22,667 bases of DNA from Euperipatoides rowelli (lineage: Eukaryota > Onychophora > Udeonychophora > Euonychophora > Peripatopsidae), in the NCBI GenBank assembly GCA_003024985.2, contig PXIH01S0002051.1. The stretch is one strand, 5' to 3'. Each line of letters begins with the position of its first letter. Position 1 is the stretch's first letter. The position numbers and the translations under genes are program-made. Shown in pieces: positions 10,201 through 22,200 of the stretch. Under the pieces are notes generated by a model. The model had not been told where the DNA came from and ran no database searches. It saw nothing but the letters and a program-made list of their open reading frames with translations.

Positions 10201-13200
10201 CAATTTTTTCCAATTGCTCAACTTCTTCAAACTTCTGTTTGGCATTCCTTTCGAAATCTTGTGCAGCTTTCAATTTTTCATTAGCCTTCCCCTGAAGCTG
10301 AACTGCAATTTTAATTTCATTTTTAGCATCATCTTCAAGCTGGTCTGCAGCATTAGCTTCTTCTTTAGCCGAAGATTTTACCTTCCCTGCTTCAAAAGGC
10401 AATTTATCTGCAAGACGTGCCTTGACAGTCACAGGTAACTTTTCAACCAGTTTGATCTTTGTTTCAAGTTCTTTATCATCTACCAAGTCCTCATCTGTAC
10501 TCAAGTCTTCAGAGCCTCGTTTACATGTGAAATAGATTGGATCTCCTTGAAATTCCTCTTCAAATTCCATTTCCATTTGATCTCCAAGATCCAATTCAGC
10601 CATCATTTTCAACTTTAGAACTTCAGCCTTTTCTTTCTCCTTGAGTTCCTTAGCTGACAGAAAAGCTTCAATAACATTTATCGCTTTTAAACAAGTTTCT
10701 GGATTATCAAACTCATTAATACTACTACCGTCTTCATTTTGGTCTACTAAATCAGATTTAGTTTCTGATAAATCTTCATCTAGATTTACTTCATCACTTT
10801 TCTGTTTAGCTAATTTGTTATTACTTGTATCTAGTTCAACAACTTTATTTTCATATAATATATCTTCAATAGGATCAATTTCATAACTTTTAGCTCCGTT
10901 GGAATCTTTTTCATTACTTTCATTTTCATTTCTATCTTCGTTTGAAACTTTTTCATTACTTTCATTTTCATTTTCATTTTTATCTTTATTTGGATTTATT
11001 TCATCAATGTTATTTAGATCTGATATATCCTGTCCAATACAACTTATCACATTAACTTTATCTTCATTTAATATAAACTCAATTGGATCTGCTATTTCAT
11101 CAGCATTATCCTCATCTGATGTATCATATGGTGATTTTATATTTAATCTTATTCTAAATTTAGAGGAACAAAATTCATCAGTTATGTCATTTCTTTCCAC
11201 AACATCTATTGTTTTGTCTATATTTTGATTATCTCCGAGAATTCCATCCCTAAAACACAAACTGTTTTCTACATTAGCTGTTACCAAATTATTATTGTCA
11301 AATATTTTTGTTATTCTCATTTCATCATTAATTTCTTCATCTAATACACTATGTGATTCTTCAAATAACTGTTTACTATTGTCTTCCTCATAACTTTTAG
11401 ATTCTTCCATTTTATCAGATCCATTAGCCATTGTGTTAAATGTATCATGCTCATTTATTATTTCGTGAACAGGACTAATATCAACAGAATGTGGTACATC
11501 TTCCTCTTGATTGACTTCCGATGAACATACTTTAACAGTGTCATCGTGAGATAAAGATACCATTTCATAATCATGGCTATCAAAACCTTGTTCTTTCCTA
11601 AGGTTTTCACTTTCTGCTTCATGAATGAAATTGTCTGCCATTTCAATAACTTCCTTTTCTGGTGTATCAATGGCTTCTGGTGAGTGAATGACAATCTTTG
11701 GAACTTCCATATCAAAGGAATTATATTCTCTAGATAGATGTCCCATGTTCTCTTTTGTACTTACTTCAGATAAGGTTCCAGTTTGATTTCTTTTTTCAAT
11801 TTTGATTGTTAAGCAACCCGTTTCATCATCCTCAATAACTTTATATGTCCTATGCACCTTTTTTCTTTTTGCAATACTTCCTTCATTCATCAGTTTAGCA
11901 ATCCCAAAGTCTACTTCATTTGATACATCATCAAACATGCTACTATCATCACTGTCATAGTTCACAGAGTTTTGGTTGTATTGTTCATGATATGATTCAT
12001 TGTTAAAACCGAGCACAGCATTTGTTCCAGTATACAGATGCTCATTCAATCCTCCTTCTATTTCATAAAAATCTTTTTCATGACTTGAGAAACTTGCTAA
12101 AGACTCAATATTTTCTGTAATATTTGAGTCAAAAAATAATGAACAACCCTTATCTCTGGCAATTTCTTCAAGTTTTGAAACTTCAGCCATTTCAGATGAT
12201 GTTTCCATTGTTAACCAATTTCTTTCTTTTTCTGTCGCTACTACTTCTCTTATATCTTTAGAACTTTCAGAAATGTTCTGTTCATTTTGTAATACTTCCA
12301 TTTTATCATCTCTCATTGTTATTGGTTGATTATTTCCAACAGTTATGTTTGGAGTCTCGTCCGTTAATATTATTTCATTTTCCACATGATTTTCCATATG
12401 GTCTTCAAGCTCCTTTATAATTACTGTACTCTTCTTTGTTTCTTCATTTGTTTGTTTGTAATTAAAATGGTTCTTTACTATAAACTGTAATAATTCATCT
12501 ATAACAGATTCTGAATCAACTTCATATTCACAACTATTGGGGTCAAGAGTAATATGCATATTATCAATAATATTATGATCTATAATGAAGTCATTGGGAA
12601 CCATTTGTTGAAAATCACTTGATTCAGTTGGACATTCATGGTCTTTTATTTCTTGGAGAACAAAATTTTGAGCAGGGGCTTTATCATATACTGTTACAAA
12701 ATGTTCAGGTTCAACATCCAATTTGCTGTCGCCACTTCTAGTAATTATTTCACTGTATATCTCTGTAGTTGAATTTTTTACTATATCAGATTGCATGTCT
12801 ATAGTTCCAAGTAAGCCATTTTGCTCTAGATTTATTTCAGGCATTATTTTGTTGTACCCTATTAAATCATGATGAAATGGCCTAGTTGTCTCCGACATGT
12901 CAACAATTATGAAGGTATCTCCAACTAAGGAGGCTTCCAATGGTGATTGTCCAGGAATTGCTTGAACAATTTCAGATACAATAGATGAAAGTATATCACT
13001 TTCAACTTCTTCTAAGACGTCTTGATGACTTGCTATGCATTCTTTATTATGTGTCATAGCTTCATTAAAGCATATTTCCTTAAATTGGTTTTGATTTAGT
13101 ATTTTTGGTGACATCACTGGAATCTCAGTATTATCCAATTTGCTTGGTGTTTTATTGATGTCATACTCTACTTCAGACTGTTCATTATCAATTGATGTGG

Positions 13201-16200
13201 AACTTGTAATAAATGATCTATCACTGCTGCCATCATCTACTATTCCTGTCATATGATATTCTGATTCCAAATGACTTGTCTTTATTTCATTTGATGATGA
13301 TTCAACAGTAAGATTTTTAGCTATGTTTAATTCACTTTCATCATTTTCATGGCTTTTCATGATTTCTGAATTTTCATCATTAGGTTGGTCAATTTCTCTA
13401 ATGCTAATAGTCTTAGAATCTGTGTCTATCTGTTCGTCATCTTCTTGTACTTCTCCGCAGGTTTGCAAATCATTATCAGCAAATTCATTTTTATTTCCTG
13501 TGAAAACCAAGATACTTAATGTTACCGTTTCATCTTGAATTTGTGTGGAACCAAAAGTATTAGCTTCATTCTGTTTTATTTCAAGTGGATCCACATCATT
13601 TTGAAGATCATTCAATGTAAATACAGTTTTTTCAGCTATTGCAGGGTCACTATTGTTAGAAATTATTTGTCTTTTATCAATAATCTCATGAGTTTTTGTT
13701 GGCTCATCAATTTCAAATCGTTCAGAGCCTTGGATAACTTTTTTATGGGATGTCTCTTCATTGATATCCCCTTCAACTCTTGCAATGTTCATTATGTAAG
13801 CTGAAAAAACAGAATCAAGTCCATTTTTTTCTTCAGATTTTACAGAAATGGTTTCATTATGTTCAAATTCAGAAGATTTATCAATTTTCTCAAGATTGCT
13901 CTTTAAAGGTCCAGTTTCATGAGTTATTAATGAGTTTCTAGTGGTAAGAGATTCAATTTGGGATGTGTCAATAGTTTCATAGCCTGCATATGGCTTGTTA
14001 TCCATATTGGCTGATTTATTAGACGATGCATTAATGTCTCTAGTAAATTCTTTAATAAAGGATTCAAACACTGAGCACAAGCCATCTTCTTTGTCTTGAG
14101 ACTGGTTGGATTCAACTGAAATTTCTGAATGCATTGTACCCTCACAATTATGTTGTGGTTCTACCTTCTCATATTGTCTATTATCATTTTCATTGTCAAC
14201 AATTATTTCTATGTGCTCTTTTATTTCAAGTTCTTCTTCTACCTTCTCATATTGTCTATTATCATTTCCATTGTCGTGAATAATTTCTATGTGTTCTTTT
14301 GTTTCAAGTTCTTCATCAGTTTGAGTAATTTCTAGTTTTGAGTAATTTCTAGTTAGAATACTGCTAACTTCTTTAACTGAATTCAAAATATATGAATCAA
14401 ATACCGAATTTAATTCACCCATGCTACGATTATCTTCAACTTTAATTTCTAATTGCCTATCAAATTCTTGATTCGACCTGCCCTCATCTACCATTTGCTT
14501 CAGATGCTTATTATTAACTATATCTTTTCTTTTTATAGCATCTAATGAGCTAATTTCAAAGGATTCACTTTCAATTATTTGCTCATCATTATCATTTTCA
14601 CTTCCCATTGCTGATCTAATGCTTCGATGGGTCATAGAAGAGTATTTGTTCTGCTTAACCTCCATATAGTCATGTTCAGAGTCGTTATCTTGAATTCCAA
14701 AAGTGATTTCTTCCTGAGATTTATCTACATGGCTTCTATCTGTTTCAATAACAGAATTCCTCTGAAAGTTTTCACTTTTAACATCCTCTACAATATAATG
14801 TTCAATAATTTTATCTTCATTATCCAATTGAACACTACCTACATCAACTTCATGAGTGTGCTGTTCAGGCAGCCTATCTTCACTTGAATGATCAGCTACT
14901 TTCATTTTAGAATCCATCGTGGACTTATCATATAAATATTGCAATGCTTCAACATCCTGACTTATATATTCAGATTTAATACTTTGACATTTTGGGGCAA
15001 CTACATGTATTGTTTCTGAAGACACATATGGTCCTTCAAGATCTATTTCCAAATCCACTGCTTGCTGGTTATTGTCCTTTATTAAATTATCTCTCCTATA
15101 ATCTAATTGGGATTGTATATTACTTATACATTCTCTTTCATCTTCAATTTTTATGGATTCCTTTACACCTGATATTTCACCTTCTTCTGTATTCATAATC
15201 CCATAATTGTTTAAGTTATCTTCATTTTCTGCATATCTAATTTGTGATTGCTTGTTGCCATCATTATTCTTTATAATTATATTTCCTTCTAATGGTTTTC
15301 TAATATCATTAGAATTCGTTGTGTGTTTTGCAATTCCAAACAATAATTGCTCACCACTTATTTCTGATATTGTTGCATTCTCTAATTTACTATCGTGTTT
15401 TACTTCAGCCACTAAACTATTTTCATATATGTTTCCTTCAGCATCATCTGATTTATTCAGGTATCTAGGCTTGTGTAGTTGATTATCAATTTCAGACTCT
15501 ACTTCAATGTTGTTGAAACTATTAATTTTTGTTCTAGAATCTGTTGTCAGACCTTTGGTGTTGTCTTCTGAGATGTCGGTATCTGTTTCAATATCATGAG
15601 GTTTTAATTCACCAGAAAGGTTAACATTATTAACCATTGTTTGTAACTTCTCAATTTTAATAGCATCTACTACCGCTTCCACAAGCTTTGTGGCAATATT
15701 ATCAACTACTACTTCATCATCAACTGTTACTTTTCTAAGACCCAAAACAGTTTCAAAATCTACTGATTCACTATCAGCCATAGCATCTACATTATCTTCT
15801 GTTTCAACATCCACTGTTGATTCTACATTGAGAATTCCATTTTTGATATCAGTTGTTTCAATGTTATACACTTTTGTACCACTATCATCAATAACATCAA
15901 CTGTATCAATTCCTGTTTCACACTTAGTTAATGTATCATCATTATCAATTTCAACAGTATCATTTCTTTCATTATCAAATGTGTCAAGGTAATACATTTT
16001 TCTATTCACATGGTCTAAATTTTTAATATCAGTTTCAATGTTTTGAACATCAATTATTTCTACATTATTAAGTTCAAAAGATTCTTCAGCTTCTCTGTCA
16101 CCCATAACTGTTGTTTTTACAAAATGAACTTCAAATGTATCCTCCCTTTCATCGTTCATGGTTGTTTCAACATTAACAATGTCAAGAATATCAACTTCTA

Positions 16201-19200
16201 TTTTACCATCAGCCATTGTTGTTTCATTACCCATTTTACAGGACTTTTCTTTTTCACCATCAACTGTATAATGAACTACAAAAGAATCTGTTTCATCAAC
16301 TGTATCTCCTATATTGAAAGCTTGAAAAGAATCATCACTTATTTTACCATCAACTGCTGTTGCATTCCTAACATTGTTAATTTGGATTTCTGTTTTAGCA
16401 GCATCAAGTTTTACATAATCTTCTTTTTCCCCATCAACTGAGTTATTCACATAGTCATCTTTAGTTATTCTTTTCTCTTTCACATTACTACTTAATTTTG
16501 TCTCATGACTACCGATTTTTGTTTCAGTACTATTTCTCACTTCAACTTCTGTATCAATTATATTAATTTTTGTTTCATCCATCTTTTTTACTTTTCTGGT
16601 AGTATTCATTTCAAGCATAACTACAGTTTCATTATCACTGGAATAAGTATACGTAACATCTTCATCAATCATATTTGCTTCAGGAAAAGCCTTGTCTTCA
16701 GGAGTTTCATGTTTTAGATCAATATTAACTTTGTCTTTAGATATTTTAATTTCTGAGTTAGCAGTTATAATTTCCTGCTCACAGTGATCATCAGCTAAAA
16801 CAACATTTGATCTTACAATAGCAATGTCCTCACAGGTCTCAGCATCTGCTTCAACTTCTTTAATTTTTACATCATTATCAACTACATAAGTATCAATTTC
16901 CATACTATTGCCTTTATTGGCACCTACAATGGTTTCAGTACTTCCAAGATACATACCATATTCCACTGCCTTCAATACCCTATGACCAAATGTTTCATCA
17001 AAGCTATTACCATCTGCAGGAGAATCTGATTTATCATTACTATAATTTTCACCTTCTACTTCAATTATATCAATAGGTTCAGTTAGATTATTATCTTTAT
17101 CATGAATTTCTGGCTCAGAACAATCAGAATTTGATTTAGACCCATCTAAATCTAAATGCCTAATCTCGTCTGCCATCATTGCGGATTCTAAATCAGGTCT
17201 ATTGTTATTTTCTTCAATCCTTATATTAACCAAATTTGTTTCATCATCATTAATAAGATTTCTTTGTTTTTCAGTACTGTTATGTATGAAATCAAACGTT
17301 AAGTTAGAAGTATCAGTGCATTTGATATTTGTCAATTTATCAGGATGTTCCACTTCTTGATTTATTGCCACACTTTCTTCAATGATTTCATTTCCCGTTG
17401 TGTCTCCCACAATATCTTCTTGTTTTTCATTGAAATAGAATTCTTTCTCCATTTTTGCATCACTTGTTAGAGCAACTGCTTCAGCAAAATGTTGCCCTCT
17501 ATCATCCACCTCAATGGTACCTTCTTTGTCCCCCAAAATTGGTTTATCTGGATAAAAAACAGACTGAACTTCAATATTCTGAATTTCTGGTAGTTCATCT
17601 ACAGATGTCTTTTCTAGTCCAATAGTATCAGAACAAAGCAATGATCTACATTCTGAAATCTTGATTGATGGCCATTTTTCAGAAACATGATTATTAATGC
17701 AAACGATACCTTCTTGGTATTCATCTTCTTTATTTTGCTCATTGGAAAAGTCATTATGTATTGAAGATGAGTTTTCATATTTTGATAACCCCATTCCATT
17801 TACAGATTTTCTTAGTTCCTCTTCCTCAGCAGTGGTATTCATATTTTGTAATTCTTCAAAAGTTTCATTACATTGTTCCAATTTTATATGTTCTTTAATT
17901 TTTGGAATGAACTTTTCTTTATGAAATTCATTCTCACCATCAAATAATGGTGTTTCTGAATGATCTCCATTTTTATTTTCTGAAGAAACTAATGATCTAC
18001 AATTGGAGATTTTAATAGATGGCAAAAATTCTTGAAACAGACCTGTCTGGTTAGAGATGTCTGTTTGATTATTATATTCATCGTTCATGCTTCTTTCACT
18101 GAAATGGTCATTATTTATTGCATGTTCCTGATCATTTTGTGACAATCCATCCTGTTTAGTAGGCTGTCTGAATACATCTTCAATTTCAAAATTTATGTCC
18201 ATTAACATATTTCCTCCTCTTTTATTCAAATGAATTCCATTAACAGAAGTGGATAACTGAACAGCCTCATCAAAGTTATTCTCAACTCTAGAAATATCAG
18301 AGTCTGCATCTAAGTTTGTTATTTCTAATTCTTCATTATCAACTGTTTGTTGAAGTATGTTAGAACTGGAAGAAACCAATGACATACAATTAGAAATTTT
18401 AAAAGGTGGCCATTGTTCATAACTGATGTCATTATTGTCAGAACGTTCCATTTCTTTATTGGATCTATCTTCTATGTTTATATCAAAAGTGACATTGCTG
18501 AAGATGGATTCCTGTTCGTTTTCTAATGATCTATTATCCTTTGTGCTTAAGTTACATGGATCTATATTGTTTAAGAATGTTTTGGTCTCTTTCATGACAG
18601 TTTTCATGGGACTAATTTCATAAACGTTTTCTAATATCTGTGTATTTACTTGCTCTTCATTATCAGAATCCTGACTACTATTTACCAACATTTGGTTTAA
18701 CTTAAGTGTTGGAGTTCCAGATGATAAACGACGAAGACAGGGATGAGTTGGAGCTAAGAAGTGTTCATATAAGGCATCATACTCACTTATTTGACCCGTA
18801 TTGTGTTGATCAAGCAATTTGGTAGCTTCATCATCGCTTCCTGAATCACTTTCAACTTGAGTGTTGGCAATATAGTAACTCATAGATACTCTTTTGAATG
18901 GACAGGAATACTTAATTTCTTCATCCTGTTCATTTTGAAACTTTTCTTCTACAATATTTGTTAAATACCAATTCTGATTTCTAGATTCAACATCTATTTG
19001 GCATTCATTCTTTTGTATAGCAGTGTCTATAAATTCTACTTCTGGAGTTCCATTTGTCAAATTTGCCAAGGCAGCCTTTATTGCCGTTTGGACCATAGAA
19101 CTTGATATAAAATCTTCTTCATTGGCAATAGTAACGTTTGAAGACTCTAGAATTGTTACATCAAGTTCATCTTTATATTCCTTCATTGGGCTATTTGCAG

Positions 19201-22200
19201 TGCCATGTGAAATAATATAACTTGTACTACTTTTATTGCACTCCTCGGCAGAAAAATTCTCTTTAGTACCAAATGACTTATCTTCATGAATATCTGATTT
19301 TTGCTTTATTTTCTCATTAATAAAATTGTCAACATTATTATAAGCTTTTTCTAAAACATTTTTGACTAATTTCTTGATACTATTATCCTGCACTAATAAA
19401 TCAATACTTTCTTTTGTTTCTCGCCTTGAATAACTGAAATGTTCTCGTTCAGATGACACAATTTCTGATTCAGCTTCATACATATCACATACTTCATCCA
19501 AATCATGAGTTTTAGGTGTAGATTCTATTGTTCCTACTTCATTTAATTTATATTCTGTTTGACTTTCAATTTCATCTTGAATGTTTCCTAATTTGATGCG
19601 AGCAGGAATCACTTCATCATGTTTTATTTCATCGTCATTCAAACTAATAACTTCCATGGAGTTTAAGTGTTCTGACTTTATTGTAGAATCTCTGTCAAGT
19701 ATTGCCTGTTCACATTTATAAGTTTCTCCATTTAGGTTTTCATCATAATCTTTTGAATCTGAAATGTCCATTTTTGGAGACAAATTTTCAAAGGTATGAC
19801 TATTATCCTTTAAGTGTAAAGATGAAAGATCATCAATTTCTAGAGAATTACTTGATTTATTAATATCAACTTGATCAGCCATTTTTTGGTTCTGATGAAG
19901 ATAGTTTCCATTGCTGCTATCAGTATCATCTTGATCTGATGTAAAAACATGTTGATTCATGACATCGTATTTATGGTGTGCTTCAAATGAGCGTTCCAAA
20001 ATAATGTTCCTACTATTTGAAGATGACTTATCAACATTATAATTTGAAATGCTTTGTGTTGGACTAAGCTCAGAAGGATAAATATGTGGTAACTGAAGTT
20101 CTTTTAAAGAATCATCAGAATAAACACTATCATTATCAGACATAGCGTAAGCATCAGAACTACTTTGTTTTCTCTCAGAAACTGATAACGGCTTGCGACG
20201 TTTTCTGGATGTGGATCCCAATCTGGGACTTAGTCTTGAGAAGTTGCCAGAAACAAGAGAATCTTCTGAACAACCACTATTTGCATCAGATTCTACATCA
20301 TGATTTATTTCTTTATGTTGTTCAGTTCGTTTTCGTAGTAATTTCTTTGACAATTTACTACGAAGTAATAGTTCAGGAGATTTAGAGGGCAATAAATTTG
20401 GTATATTGGAGCTCTTTATACTGTAGTCTTCAAAATTCTTCAGTGGAACGCTATCCTCTTCACTTCCTTGGCTGTGGTATGTTTTAGGAATATCTTCATT
20501 AAGGGAATCCTCCGAGCAAACATGCTCAATCGATTTGGTATGAAGCTTATTTTCTAATGAATCATTGGACTGTAAACTATCATCGGAATACTCTTCCATA
20601 GAATCTCCACAAGTTTCATCCATTTTAGATTTTTCATTCATTAAATCTGAAACTTGTGTGAAGTTCTTTGCACTAGTTTCAGATGTCATNGACTGTTGAT
20701 TGTTTGTTTGTTTAGAAGATGCTATTATATTTTTTTGCTCCGATGTATTACCCGGTATATACCTATGATTACCAACATAGATATCTATTTTAGGTTCTTG
20801 ATCTGGAGATATTGCTGTTTGACAATCAGAAGTAATATTTTCCGATGATGATGCTGGTAAGGATACACGCCGAGATTTCACAAGCTTATTTTTCACAATA
20901 TTGTCTTTTAATGTGTGCGATTTCATGACTTCTTGATGTTCTGTAGTGTTAATTTCTGATTTTGTTGTGAATCTACAATTTGATTCCAGTTTTTCATTCA
21001 TGATCTGAGTTTTTGTTGACCTATTCATCTTCATTGTTTCAGTGGAATCCTTGTCAATGTTAGCAATATTAATTCTTTTTGTCCGAACTTCGGATTCTGG
21101 AATGAAAACCCATTCCATTTCACTGTTAAAACTTTTGATATTTTCCTTTATTTCTGATGATGTCATCATGTTCTGTAAGAAGTGAGCATGTTCCACTCCT
21201 GATGAATCTTCTAAATCAGGGTCTAGGTAATTCATAAAGAGTTGCTGATGTCTGGCAATATCAAATTGACTTTTTTCATAACTTTCACTGCTATTTCTGT
21301 GGATTGTCTGCTGTGGTTCCGAAATAAAATTTTGAACATTTTCATCATTTTTTTCGACAGAAGAAGAGCTCCAAGATGTTGTCTCGGTTAAAAATTCTTT
21401 ACTTTCCTTGTCAAAATGAATTTTAGAAGGTAAAAAATTTCCAAAGTGTTTGCTTTTACTATCAGTTGAATCGTTAGAATCTTTATCTGACCGGTGAGTA
21501 AAATGAAAGTTCAGTTTCTTTGGTAAAAAATCTGGTTTTAGTTCTTTGATAAAACTAGTTTTTTGAGAATCTTGTGTGGAAAACATATTATAATTTTGTA
21601 CAAAAGTCTTAGAAATAGTTGAGTAATTATTATGTAGTGTTTCTGGTTTGGAGAATTTGCTATTTGACTCTCTCTGCCTACAAGATTCCTCATTTAAACA
21701 CCTTTTAAATCTATTAGGGCAAAAGCTGTCCGGGATTCCTGGAGATGAGGTCGATGGTATTTTAAAAATACCATTAGTGTCTTTAATATCATCATCATCG
21801 TCATCATCATCATCCTCTGATAACAATTTCTGATTAATATTTTCTTCACTACAAGACTCACCAATCGGACTAATACGATCGATTCCTCGTAAATATTTTT
21901 CTATAATCTGTTCTTGATTTTCGATTGAGGCTAAATGTTCACTTTGCACAGCAATGTGACGAAGATTTGACACACCTTCATGGTGATAATCATCTTCTAA
22001 CCGTTGAATTCTTCTTTCCTGAGCTGCAATAAGTTCTTGGTTAATTAAAATACTTTGTTGGTAAGTCCTCATTTCATGTCTAAAGGAACCGTCATCAAAC
22101 TGACAATTGCTATCTTCTAGTCTGTGTTTATTTTTCCCGTTTTCACGGTCAAATTCCTCCATTTTATATTCTGTGTGAATATGAAAATCTCCAGTTGTGG

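Larger units (their letters stand above)
13784..14413 (-). repeat. Triplicated L-x-S-V-F-x-[SA]-[YF]-I motif
   Basis: Three copies appear at 14378-14413 (LNSVFDSYILNS, residue 2647), 14045-14080 (LCSVFESFIKEF, residue 2758) and 13784-13819 (LDSVFSAYIMNI, residue 2845). Each is a short hydrophobic island in an acidic, probably disordered background and would form a short amphipathic helix. The 78-bp duplication lies between the first and second copies. No known motif name could be attached. Confidence 0.72.

Noticed and set aside
9657-10438. Plus-strand Ser/Ala-rich open frames
   Set aside because: They are the complement of the Ala/Glu/Leu helical repeat; the composition is an antisense echo of GCN, GAR and CTN codons.
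12945-13010. PKA-anchoring (AKAP) helix (ILSSIVSEIVQAI)
   Set aside because: The hydrophobic pattern is suggestive, but short helices of this kind are frequent in the protein and I cannot score it.
20690-20690. Frameshift or pseudogene at the ambiguous base
   Set aside because: The frame is open on both sides of a single N, so one base substitution uncertainty explains it.
1545-21833. Many other short open frames on both strands inside the giant exon
   Set aside because: They overlap a continuous 7,039-codon frame, are short, and lack their own features; AT-rich antisense of an Asp/Glu/Ser-rich gene readily stays open.
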